From Flavobacteriia bacterium (GTDB lineage: Bacteria > Bacteroidota > Bacteroidia > Flavobacteriales_D > Crocinitomicaceae): a DNA stretch of 38,761 bases. This document shows, piece by piece, positions 1-7,559 of this stretch. Positions within the stretch are counted from its first letter, which is position 1; each line of letters begins with the position of its first letter. A program made the translations under genes and the position numbers. The notes beneath the pieces were generated by a model that worked only from the letters and a program-made list of their open reading frames with translations, made no database searches and was not told the origin of the DNA. Location of the stretch: positions 1-38,761 of the forward strand of contig CANHQP010000034.1 in NCBI GenBank assembly GCA_947462925.1, given 5' to 3'.

Positions 1-96
1 GCAACCCTTTCAAACTAGCTCAAGGCTGTTTTAAGGAACAAAAATAAAAAATAAAGATTTTTAATTTGGAAATTAACACAGAATCTGCTTGCGCGG

Positions 97-326
97 TGCT
101 TGATCAAAACGAACCCAAAAATCAAGGCTGTTTCAGAAAGTTAAAGCGCAATTTTTTATCCATTATTTGATTTTCTCCAAAGGCGCTTTATTTAAAAAGC
201 TCCTGAAAACGTGATTTTAGCTTCGCTGCATCCTTCGGAAGTGTCGGTGATCTACTACACTAGCGTTACGTAGCTTCCTCCAAAAGTCTACATTTTCAGT
301 TCACATTTTAAAACCTTTCTTCAAAT
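97..326 (+). repeat. Intergenic repeat, copy A (inverted-repeat core)
   Basis: This non-coding block is closely matched by a second copy at 1813-2020 in the same orientation. Shared blocks are the 5' part (97-129), the distal part from about 243 on, and two pairs of complementary arms: tttcag (131-136) with ctgaaa (203-208), and taaagcgc (142-149) with gcgcttta (183-190). The loop between the inner arms is 33 nt. Copy A carries about 24 extra bases (roughly 218-241) absent from copy B, themselves containing a cttc/gaag inverted repeat. The block lies between the left end of the window and the 3' end of rnz. No gene is visible in 1-442; the flanks 1-96 and 327-442 show nothing recognisable beyond a short caaggctgttt match to the repeat at about 20-31. 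Function is unknown; the preserved arms suggest a structured RNA or a small non-autonomous mobile element. Confidence 0.8.
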
Positions 327-442
327 GTCAAATCTGTAAAAAGGGATTATTTTGCACCAAATAAATATGCTTGGGCATCAATTTAAATTAATTTAGTTGA
401 TCTTTTTGCAAAGTTGAATTGTGACTAATTTATTTCGAAAAT

Positions 443-1354
443 TTAAACTTGAAAAACCATTCCGTCTTCAACAATAACGGTGTTTTCAAAAATGGTTTGG
501 GCTTCTTTTAAATGGTCGTCTCCAGAATCGTAGCGGGCGCTTAGATGTCCGAGAATCAATTTTTTAACATTGGCTTTTTGCGCAATCGTTGCGGCTTCTT
601 TGGCTGTCGAATGAAATGTTGCTTTCGCTCTATCAGCTAATTTCTCCACGAAAGTTGCTTCGTGATACAATAAATCGACTCCTTTAATAGAATCAATCAA
701 TGGTTCAAAATAGGCAGTATCAGAACAATAACCATAAGATTTTGAAGGCTTTTTCGCCATTACGAAGTCTTCCGCGAAATGAATTTTACCTTCTTCATCC
801 ACAAAATCTTCGCCTTTTTTGAAAAAAGGAATTGCCATTAACGACAGGCCAGATTCTTTGAAAACTTCGCCAATGATATTGAAACTTTTCACTTTTTCTT
901 GAATTCTAAATCCATTAACAGGAATGCGGTGTTTCATCGGAAAAGCATGAATTTCAATCATTTTGTCTTCAAAAATGACTGTTGGTTTTGAATTATCCAA
1001 CACAACAAAATTCATATTGAAATTCATTTTAGCACCGCCGATTTCCAATTGTAAACGAATAATTTGCTCCAATTCCTTCGGGCCATAAATGGTAATTCCA
1101 TTGTCTCTTCCTAGCAAATGCATAGAACTCAACAAGCCGACCAAACCAAAAAAATGGTCTCCATGCATGTGAGAAATTAAAATGTGATTGATTTTTTGGA
1201 TTTTTACTCCAAATTTTCGCAATTGATTCTGAGTTCCTTCGCCGCAATCAATCAAAATATGACGATCATTACAAGCAATGTATTGAGCGGTTGGATTTCT
1301 TCTTAAAGTGGGAAGTGCGGAGCCTGAGCCTAGAATAGTTACTTCAAAATTCAT
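443..1354 (-). CDS. rnz: Ribonuclease Z (tRNA 3'-processing endonuclease)
   Basis: Zinc-dependent endonuclease of the metallo-beta-lactamase fold that removes 3' trailers from tRNA precursors in the cytoplasm. The 303-residue protein has the short (about 300 aa) RNase Z length. The metal motif HxHxDH is at residues 62-67 (SHMHGDHFFG), preceded by the N-terminal LGSGSALPT loop and the LIDCGEGTQ segment. Later ligands are visible in the KHRIPVNGF, YCSDTAY, YHEATF and LGHLSARY stretches, all typical of the family. The start at 1354 fits because the protein begins directly with the first beta strand (MNFEVTILGSGSA). It is 5 bp downstream of the STAS gene and probably co-transcribed from the promoter at 1718-1745. 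Repeat A lies just beyond its 3' end. I see no lesion. Confidence 0.96.
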   Translation of the reverse strand: MNFEVTILGSGSALPTLRRNPTAQYIACNDRHILIDCGEGTQNQLRKFGVKIQKINHILISHMHGDHFFGLVGLLSSMHLLGRDNGITIYGPKELEQIIRLQLEIGGAKMNFNMNFVVLDNSKPTVIFEDKMIEIHAFPMKHRIPVNGFRIQEKVKSFNIIGEVFKESGLSLMAIPFFKKGEDFVDEEGKIHFAEDFVMAKKPSKSYGYCSDTAYFEPLIDSIKGVDLLYHEATFVEKLADRAKATFHSTAKEAATIAQKANVKKLILGHLSARYDSGDDHLKEAQTIFENTVIVEDGMVFQV

Positions 1355-1359
1355 TCAAA

Positions 1360-1701
1360 TTAATTCAAGATAATTTCTTGAGCCAATTCAGCTGAATCTG
1401 CGATTGAAAGCACTTTATCTAATTGAGAAATGCCAATCATTTTAGCCACATTTGGCTGTAATCCACATAAAACAAATTTACCATTGGTATCTTTACACAG
1501 ACGATTGGCAATCAAAATGGCACTCAAACCTGATGAATCACAATATTTTGTTTTAGAACAATCTAAAATAATAGAATTTACGCCTGATTTGTTCAATAAT
1601 TGGAGTTCAACTTTCAACTCAGAAGCATTAGAAGCATCCAATTTTTCAACTTTAGATTCGACTAAAGTGTATTGTGTATGTTGAGTTATATCGAATTTCA
1701 T
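1360..1701 (-). CDS. STAS-domain protein (anti-sigma factor antagonist-like)
   Basis: A single-domain STAS protein of 113 residues, related to SpoIIAA/RsbV anti-anti-sigma factors. The diagnostic loop is YCDSSGLSAIL at residues 53-63, with S56/S57 as the usual phosphorylation site, preceded by the hydrophobic strand NSIILDCSK. The frame is open back to 1788, but the ATG at 1701 is preferred: the homologous domain starts there and a promoter -7 box (TACTTTTG, 1718-1725) lies inside the longer version. It is the first gene of a two-gene operon with rnz. No partner anti-sigma kinase or sigma factor is in the window, so its target is unknown. Many Bacteroidota carry such orphan STAS proteins, so an anti-sigma role is family inference only. 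Confidence 0.87.
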   Translation of the reverse strand: MKFDITQHTQYTLVESKVEKLDASNASELKVELQLLNKSGVNSIILDCSKTKYCDSSGLSAILIANRLCKDTNGKFVLCGLQPNVAKMIGISQLDKVLSIADSAELAQEIILN

Positions 1702-1717
1702 GTGTTGTCGTGTTGAC

Positions 1718-1745
1718 CAAAAGTAATAATTTTTTTTGGTTACAA
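1718..1745 (-). promoter_or_regulatory. Predicted promoter of the STAS-rnz operon
   Basis: On the minus strand TTG (1743-1745), 17 nt, then TACTTTTG (1718-1725) matches the Bacteroidota primary-sigma consensus TTTG / TAnnTTTG (reported spacing about 17-23). It ends 16 nt upstream of the ATG at 1701, giving a very short leader. Confidence 0.6.
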
Positions 1746-1812
1746 CTTTTTTAGGTGATTTTTTTTGATTTTTGTTTAGTCTTATCACCTAACAAAAATC
1801 TTTTGTTCCTTT

Positions 1813-2020
1813 TGCTTGATCAAAACGAACCCAAAAATCAAGGCTCTCTCAGAAAGTTTAAAGCGCAATTTTTAGCACGAAATAAATTTATCACTTCGAG
1901 CGCTTTATTTTAAAAGCTTCTGAAAAAGTGATTTTGTCGGTGATCTACTCCACTAGCGTTTCGTAGCTTCCTCCAAAAGTCTACATTTTCAGTGCACCTT
2001 TAAAAACCTTTCTTCAAAGG
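1813..2020 (+). repeat. Intergenic repeat, copy B (inverted-repeat core)
   Basis: Second copy of the element at 97-326, same orientation. The arms are retained: tcagaa (1849-1854) with ttctga (1918-1923), and taaagcgc (1859-1866) with gcgcttta (1900-1907). The loop is again 33 nt although its sequence differs strongly from copy A. The 3' block (about 1936-2020) is nearly identical to copy A and ends in a small palindrome, cctttcttcaaagg (2007-2020). It occupies most of the 372-bp gap between the STAS gene start and the 3' end of the mannosidase gene; the rest of that gap holds only the STAS promoter and AT-rich DNA. Confidence 0.8.
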
Positions 2021-2073
2021 CCGATAATGTTAAGAATTTTTTTTGCCAACTTCAATTTGACTTACAATTCAAA

Positions 2074-4560
2074 TTACAACCAATAGAAACCAAAATCCTC
2101 CAATTTTGTTAATTCTGAATATTTGATTTCAATAGCATGTTTTCCTGGCAATAAATCGATGAAATTTTCTGAGAAACGAACTCCTTTTTTATTTGAATAA
2201 ATCCAGAAATTGTGCAAAAATTCTTTGTTTTCAATTTCAACTGTCGCTGTTTTTTTCGATTCGTCAACGTTCAATAATTTCACTTGAAATGATTCTGTAA
2301 GTGCTTTATTTCGTTGATTTGGGAGATGACTAAATGTCCTATTTTTAGCTTCACCTTTGCTGTTTTGCCATTCCACATCTAAAACATAATTGATTATTTT
2401 AATTGAATCAGCTTGACATTCCGTGCAAATTTCTTGCTGAAATCCAGGTTTTAGTGTCAGCGTATCTATGGTTTTGAAAATCAAATTTCCTTGCAAATCG
2501 TAAACAAAACAATTCATGGGAGAATCAAAGCTCGCTTCTTCATCGGAAATGATAAAATATTTTTCACTGCCGATTTTTGTCGTTTTTTCGAGAACTGCAA
2601 CATCCTCAAAATCTTGTTTTACTTCATATTGCAATGCTTTCCAATTTCCGTGATAATCGATACTCGACCATGTCGGCGCTTGCCAACAATCATTCAATTG
2701 CCAGTACAATGTGCCCATGCAACGAGGCCCGCTCAATCGATGACTCGAAACAGCAATTGATACCGCTTTTGATTGTGTAAGTTGCGACAAATAAACAAAC
2801 TCTTCAAACGATTTACTCCCACCAAATAAAATGTCTGATTGCTTTTTAATCATTCCGTTTCCGACATAGCTTTTTTGGTGCCATTTCATGACAGTTGAAT
2901 CTAAATCCCAATCTTTTTTCTCACTGAAAGCCAACAAAGTATTAAATTCAGGAAAAGATTGAAAACCATATTCCGCATTGAATCGACCTGATTTCAAACC
3001 AAAATCTTCGATTGGATCTTTTCCATGCCAAACGCCCCAATAATGTTGCGTTCCATGATTGAAATATTCGTCTTTTCCCCAATTACTCAGCGGTGATGAA
3101 TGTTCATACGGAATAAAACTGCGTGCATGAACAACACTTGGAATCAATTCTTTGAACAATTTTCGGTAATCTTCCTCCATTGATTTCTGCGCTTTTGGCA
3201 GAATTTTATAGGTGACTTGAAATCCCCAATTTTTCCAAGCAACATCTACCTCGTTATTTCCATTGAACAATACCAACGATGGATGCGCAGAAATTCTTGG
3301 AACTTGATATTCCAATTCTTGTTTCACGTTGGCTAAAAATGTCGCATCTCCAGGATACATCGCACAAGCAAACATAAAATCTTGCCAAACCATAATTCCT
3401 GCGCGGTCGCACGCATCAAAAAATGCTTCATCGGGATAAAAACCTCCGCCCCAAACGCGCACCATGTTGAAATTCGAAACACGCATTTGTTCAACTAAAT
3501 CTTGGATTGATTCTGTCGTTATTTTGGAAGGGAAAACTTCTTGCGGAATGTAATTTGCTCCTTTACAAAAAATGGGGCGGCCATTGATTTTGAGATAAAA
3601 AGAAGTTCCAAATTGATCTTTTTCTTGAACCAATTCGCTGGTTTTAACACCAAATGTTACGGCACAACAGTCAATTAAATTGCCTGCTAAATCATACATT
3701 TTCCAGTTGTCGTGATACAGATATTGTTCGCCCTGTCCACGTGGCCACCACAATTTAGGATTCAACAGTCCTGCGTCAATTTTCAATTCACCATTGACCA
3801 AGTTTAAGCTATCAAAATTTCCCCAAATCTCACTTTCAAATCTTATTTTTTGTGTTGCTTTCACGGCGCACATGACCGACAATTCCAGGTTTGCTTGATT
3901 GTCAATTATACTTTTAGTCGCAACCTTTTGAAGTAAAATTCTGTTTTTAGAATAAGTTCTTAATTGAACAGGTTTCAAAAATCCAATCGTGTTCATTCTC
4001 AACGCCCAATCCCATCCGAATTGATACTGAGGTTTACGTGACATCGATGAAACTGCAATTTCCCCCAAATCATTTGGTGCAGGAAGTTTGGGCGATTTTG
4101 CTTCAAAAGCTTTTCTATGATAATTAACTGGCGAAGTAAAAACAACTTTAATACCGTTCAAACCACGTTTCACAAATGGTTTAATTTGAATAATATAAGG
4201 ATGAAAGGCATTTTCCGTTCTCAAAACCAATGAATCATTGATGTAAACTTTTGCATAAGTATCAACTCCAGGAAAATCTAGCTCAATGAATTTTTCCGCA
4301 AACTGCAATTCATTTAAATTAAATGAAGATTTAAATTCCCAATCATACTTTTCAATCCAAGAAAAAAGTTTCTCATTTTCGCCATAAAATGGATCTGGCA
4401 ATTCCTTAGATTCGATTAACTTTTCTTGTACAGAGCCACATTTACCCGCTTGCAACCAAGTTTTTTTAATTGGATGAAAGAAATTCCATTCAAGTTCATT
4501 TTTTTGGGAAAATGTCATGCAATGAAAACTTAAGAAAAGTAGAATAAAAAATATCTTCAT
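2074..4560 (-). CDS. Secreted beta-mannosidase, glycoside hydrolase family 2
   Basis: Predicted exo-acting beta-mannosidase that removes non-reducing-end beta-mannose, such as Man-beta-1,4-GlcNAc from N-glycan cores or manno-oligosaccharides. From the ATG at 4560 it is 828 residues, normal for GH2 mannosidases, and begins with a clear signal peptide (FFILLFLSFHCMTFSQ). The N-terminal jelly-roll includes QFGWDWALRMN, the central barrel carries MVRVWGGGFYPDEAFFDACD, the acid/base Glu is at about residue 437 (FNGNNEVD) and the nucleophile Glu at about 530 (AEYGFQSFPEF). The frame is open 16 codons further upstream, but that extension precedes the signal peptide and overlaps the neighbour. It is the last gene of a five-gene minus-strand run, 19 bp after the glycosylasparaginase gene. 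Substrate (N-glycan versus plant mannan) is inferred from this neighbour, not shown by the sequence. Confidence 0.9.
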   Translation of the reverse strand: MKIFFILLFLSFHCMTFSQKNELEWNFFHPIKKTWLQAGKCGSVQEKLIESKELPDPFYGENEKLFSWIEKYDWEFKSSFNLNELQFAEKFIELDFPGVDTYAKVYINDSLVLRTENAFHPYIIQIKPFVKRGLNGIKVVFTSPVNYHRKAFEAKSPKLPAPNDLGEIAVSSMSRKPQYQFGWDWALRMNTIGFLKPVQLRTYSKNRILLQKVATKSIIDNQANLELSVMCAVKATQKIRFESEIWGNFDSLNLVNGELKIDAGLLNPKLWWPRGQGEQYLYHDNWKMYDLAGNLIDCCAVTFGVKTSELVQEKDQFGTSFYLKINGRPIFCKGANYIPQEVFPSKITTESIQDLVEQMRVSNFNMVRVWGGGFYPDEAFFDACDRAGIMVWQDFMFACAMYPGDATFLANVKQELEYQVPRISAHPSLVLFNGNNEVDVAWKNWGFQVTYKILPKAQKSMEEDYRKLFKELIPSVVHARSFIPYEHSSPLSNWGKDEYFNHGTQHYWGVWHGKDPIEDFGLKSGRFNAEYGFQSFPEFNTLLAFSEKKDWDLDSTVMKWHQKSYVGNGMIKKQSDILFGGSKSFEEFVYLSQLTQSKAVSIAVSSHRLSGPRCMGTLYWQLNDCWQAPTWSSIDYHGNWKALQYEVKQDFEDVAVLEKTTKIGSEKYFIISDEEASFDSPMNCFVYDLQGNLIFKTIDTLTLKPGFQQEICTECQADSIKIINYVLDVEWQNSKGEAKNRTFSHLPNQRNKALTESFQVKLLNVDESKKTATVEIENKEFLHNFWIYSNKKGVRFSENFIDLLPGKHAIEIKYSELTKLEDFGFYWL

Positions 4561-4579
4561 ATTAAAAACTGGAAATGAA

Positions 4580-5572
4580 TTACCATTTTCTATCAAAAGA
4601 CGTGTCAACCATTACATGTTTTTGTGCATCTGTAAACGCATAATTGAAACCATTGAAAACTGAATAACCACCAACATTTCCAAATTTATCAATGGCGATA
4701 AAACCACATTGTAAACCTTCCATGTTTTCGTGTTTCGAAATGATTCTTTCTACCGCTAATTTACAAGCTTCCTCAGGAGAATTTCCTTGGCGCATCAATT
4801 CGACCACAGTATGACTTCCTGCCACGCGAATAATCGCTTCACCTAATCCTGTCGCAACTGCGCCTCCTACTTCGTTGTCAACAAACAAACCTGCACCGAT
4901 AATCGGAGAATCTCCAATTCTTCCATGCATTTTATAAGCCCAACCAGAAGTTGTACAAGCACCACTGATATTGCCAAAACTGTCGATTGCCAACATGCCA
5001 ATTGTATCGTGATTTTCAACATTTATTGCAGGTTTTTTCGCCAACGCTTCCTGCTCCTTTTTCCACTTTTTATAGTCTTTTTTAACTTCTGGAAGTGGTG
5101 TTTTAATCTTCCCAAATCCTTTTGAAAGAGCGAATTCTTTGGCTCCCTCTCCTACTAGCATCACGTGTTGCGTATCTTCCATTACCTTTCGTGCAACTGA
5201 AATTGGATGGTCAATTCCTTCCAAAAAAGCCACGGAACCGCAACGAGATTTTTCATCCATAATACAAGCATCCAACGTCACATGACCCTGTGCATCTGGT
5301 CTTCCACCAATTCCAACACTTCGATTATTCAAATCAGCTTCAGTAACGCGCAATCCTTTTTCAACTGCATCAATCGATTTTCCGCCAGCAGAAATAACTT
5401 CCCAAGCAGCTTTGTTTGCTGCCAAGCCGTGTTCCCATGTAGAAACAACTTTTGGCGTAATTGCCATTCTTCGCAATCCTTTATTAATCGGATCAATGGC
5501 CAAAGAAGGCTTTACGATTCCAACTAGCGCTCCAATCGCACCCCACTTTATAAATGTCCGTCTTTGTACCAT
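4580..5572 (-). CDS. N4-(beta-N-acetylglucosaminyl)-L-asparaginase, Tat-exported
   Basis: Ntn-hydrolase that cleaves the GlcNAc-Asn bond of glycoasparagines, the last step of N-glycoprotein breakdown. The autoproteolysis site is in the motif ENHDTIGMLAID, with T190 as the predicted N-terminal nucleophile of the beta subunit after self-cleavage. The following MHGRIGDSPIIGAG and GGAVATGLGE segments are characteristic of aspartylglucosaminidases. The N-terminus is a twin-arginine signal (QRRTFIKWG, then a hydrophobic stretch ending PSLA), so the enzyme is probably folded in the cytoplasm and exported. Length 330 aa is usual for bacterial members; the well-studied bacterial enzyme is from Elizabethkingia (formerly Flavobacterium) meningoseptica. 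It sits 31 bp after the MbnH-like gene and 19 bp before the mannosidase gene. A broader L-asparaginase/isoaspartyl peptidase role is less likely given the HDT-containing motif. Confidence 0.92.
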   Translation of the reverse strand: MVQRRTFIKWGAIGALVGIVKPSLAIDPINKGLRRMAITPKVVSTWEHGLAANKAAWEVISAGGKSIDAVEKGLRVTEADLNNRSVGIGGRPDAQGHVTLDACIMDEKSRCGSVAFLEGIDHPISVARKVMEDTQHVMLVGEGAKEFALSKGFGKIKTPLPEVKKDYKKWKKEQEALAKKPAINVENHDTIGMLAIDSFGNISGACTTSGWAYKMHGRIGDSPIIGAGLFVDNEVGGAVATGLGEAIIRVAGSHTVVELMRQGNSPEEACKLAVERIISKHENMEGLQCGFIAIDKFGNVGGYSVFNGFNYAFTDAQKHVMVDTSFDRKW

Positions 5573-5603
5573 ATCAATTCTGTGCTAAGTTTTATTAAAG
5601 TCG

Positions 5604-6590
5604 TTACATGAAACTCATATCCGTCAAGGAATACAAGAATTCAATCAAATCATTTTTTTCTTTTTTTGTCAAAGTAAAAGGTTGAATGATTGACGATTTG
5701 TTTTTGTGATTTTTTCCACCAGATGCGTAGTGATCGATTACATCAGATAAAGATTCATAAGAACCATCGTGCATGTAAGGATTCGTAATTTGAATGTTTC
5801 TCAACGTCGGAACTTTGAATTTCCCCATTTCAGTGGAATCGTTGTTGATTCTAAATCTTCCATTGTCGGGATAAATTTCATAAAGACCAATGTTTTCAAC
5901 TCTTGATGTTGTAAAATAGGGCGCTGGATGGCATTTTGTGCAATATAATTTTTCAGAAAAAATCGTCCAACCGCGTTTTGCAGAAGCGCTCATGGCCATT
6001 TTCTTTTTTCCGTAATAGAATTTATCGAAGGGAGAATTGTCTGAAATCAAACTTCGTTGATAAGCTGCCAATGAACGTGACAAAACCCAAACATCCATCT
6101 CACGATTGAAAATTCTTTTAGCAGCCGCTTGATATTCAGGAACAGCTTTTAGTCGTACTAGTAATTCTTTGATATCCATTCCCATTTCATTGTGGTCTTG
6201 AATAGGAACAATTGATTGCATTTCCAACGTTGGAATTTCGCCGTCAAACATTAATTTCGGAAGAAAAGCAGCATTTAATAAAGTTGGAGAATTTCTTCCA
6301 GATTTGCGTCCAAGAATTCCATCGCTAAATTTTAAACCATCCGTGAAGGCCAAACCAGGTTTGTGACAAACAGCACAAGAAATAGATTCATCCAATGACA
6401 ATCTTTTATCAAAGAAAAATTCTTTTCCCAAAGCTATTTTGGCTGTATCTAAAGGATTGTCTTTGGGTGATTTTATATCACCTAATGGACTTACGAAATC
6501 TGATTTTGAAACGGAACATTTGATCAAAGACAATGACACTATTGAAAAAATCAATAATTTAGGAAAATTGATTTTTCTAATAGATATCAT
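5604..6590 (-). CDS. Di-heme cytochrome c peroxidase family, MbnH/MauG-like
   Basis: Periplasmic di-heme enzyme of the CcpA/MauG superfamily. Two CxxCH heme sites are visible: CAVCH (residues 72-76) and CTKCH (217-221), with the family stretch SPTLLNAAF between them and the C-terminal VPTLRNIQITNPYMHDG block. The start ATG at 6590 overlaps the stop of the MbnP-like gene as ATGA, so the two are translationally coupled. In methanotrophs the homologous MbnH is known to oxidise a Trp of MbnP to kynurenine, which makes MbnH more likely than a detoxifying peroxidase. The N-terminus is hydrophobic and ends SLSLIKCS; C25 could be lipidated, although Lys at -1 is atypical for a lipobox, so either a lipoprotein or an N-terminal anchor is possible. 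Length 328 aa fits the family. Confidence 0.9.
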   Translation of the reverse strand: MISIRKINFPKLLIFSIVSLSLIKCSVSKSDFVSPLGDIKSPKDNPLDTAKIALGKEFFFDKRLSLDESISCAVCHKPGLAFTDGLKFSDGILGRKSGRNSPTLLNAAFLPKLMFDGEIPTLEMQSIVPIQDHNEMGMDIKELLVRLKAVPEYQAAAKRIFNREMDVWVLSRSLAAYQRSLISDNSPFDKFYYGKKKMAMSASAKRGWTIFSEKLYCTKCHPAPYFTTSRVENIGLYEIYPDNGRFRINNDSTEMGKFKVPTLRNIQITNPYMHDGSYESLSDVIDHYASGGKNHKNKSSIIQPFTLTKKEKNDLIEFLYSLTDMSFM

Positions 6591-7558
6591 GGTTGCACCG
6601 CTTTTGTTTGATTCAACAATTGTCCAGAATCACTGAAAAATCTGATAAAATAAACTCCGCCATTTAATCCAGAAATTTGCCACTTTCCATTAACTTCTTT
6701 GGAAGAAATTTGATTTATTTTCGCACCTGAAAGATCGAATAATTCAACCTTTTCAAGAGTTTTCATTCCTTTCCAAACGATTTCAGATTCTTTTCCATTT
6801 TGTAAAAAATTAACCTCACCAATTAGATTTGAGTTTTCGTTAATTCCAACATTTAAAGGTGCTGTAAATACCGGATAATTTTGCACATTCATCATGGCAT
6901 CAGCATTGATTCCAGCGCTTCCATGTTGAATATCTAAAGTGGAAAGATTTAAATTTCTCAGCCATTGATCGATATTCACATTTTGAAAAATTTCACGGGT
7001 TCCATCAGGCCATATAGTTGCTCCATTATTAACATGAACTTGTTGTGCATTTGAATCTCCCAAACAATGTAATTCAAATGGAACATCAGTAAAATTGTCT
7101 CCATTATTATCTGCAACACCATTAATTAAAAAGAAAGTATATCCTGCCACCCAGCCCCAATGCATCGCTGGTGTTTGAAAATAAAGTGGATGATCTTCTG
7201 GATAAGCTGTAATATCCGAATGATTAATTGACGCCGGAACACCCACTTGAAAATCAATGGCTTCAACTTGATCGACAATCTGTAGACCCAAATCAAAAAT
7301 ACTTGCACGTATGCTTACATAAAATACGGAATCTTGAAAATCAATCACTTGACCTCCATCGTGCGTGATTTTCAAATTTGAAATATAAAATGCAATATCC
7401 TGCGCCTTATATGCAGTTCCATTTAAATCAGAAATTACTTGATTGAGCAAAAATGTATTATTGCCATTTAAGAACTGAAAATTTAATTTCAATGGATTCT
7501 GCGCATTCACCAAAAATGTGAATAGCAAAGTAAATATAAAAGTGCTTCTTTTTATCAT
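6587..7558 (-). CDS. MbnP-like protein with T9SS type A sorting domain
   Basis: Homologue of MbnP, a copper-binding periplasmic protein found next to MbnH in methanobactin loci and, without methanobactin, in many other bacteria. A signal peptide (FIFTLLFTFLVNAQ) is followed by the MbnP domain (about residues 22-230), including the AFYISNLKI segment and the conserved MHWGWVAGYTF motif with W134/W136. About residues 245-323 look like a Por-secretion-system type A C-terminal domain (EKVELFDLSGAKI, then GLNGGVYFIRFFS). The protein should therefore be carried across the outer membrane, unlike the methanotroph protein. It overlaps the MbnH-like gene by 4 bp and begins 1 bp after the methyltransferase stop. 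The kynurenine modification and copper binding are inferred from family knowledge. Confidence 0.88.
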   Translation of the reverse strand: MIKRSTFIFTLLFTFLVNAQNPLKLNFQFLNGNNTFLLNQVISDLNGTAYKAQDIAFYISNLKITHDGGQVIDFQDSVFYVSIRASIFDLGLQIVDQVEAIDFQVGVPASINHSDITAYPEDHPLYFQTPAMHWGWVAGYTFFLINGVADNNGDNFTDVPFELHCLGDSNAQQVHVNNGATIWPDGTREIFQNVNIDQWLRNLNLSTLDIQHGSAGINADAMMNVQNYPVFTAPLNVGINENSNLIGEVNFLQNGKESEIVWKGMKTLEKVELFDLSGAKINQISSKEVNGKWQISGLNGGVYFIRFFSDSGQLLNQTKAVQP

Positions 7559-7559
7559 T

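Noticed and set aside
1..45. Possible third copy of the A/B repeat at the left edge
   Set aside because: Only about a dozen bases (caaggctgttt) match, and the arms are missing, so chance or a distant remnant cannot be told apart.
1702..1788. Longer N-terminus for the STAS protein
   Set aside because: The extension is Lys-rich, non-homologous and contains the -7 promoter box.
5604..6590. Di-heme protein as an ordinary hydrogen peroxide-detoxifying cytochrome c peroxidase
   Set aside because: The overlapping MbnP-like gene makes the MbnH-type modifying role more likely, although peroxidase activity cannot be excluded.
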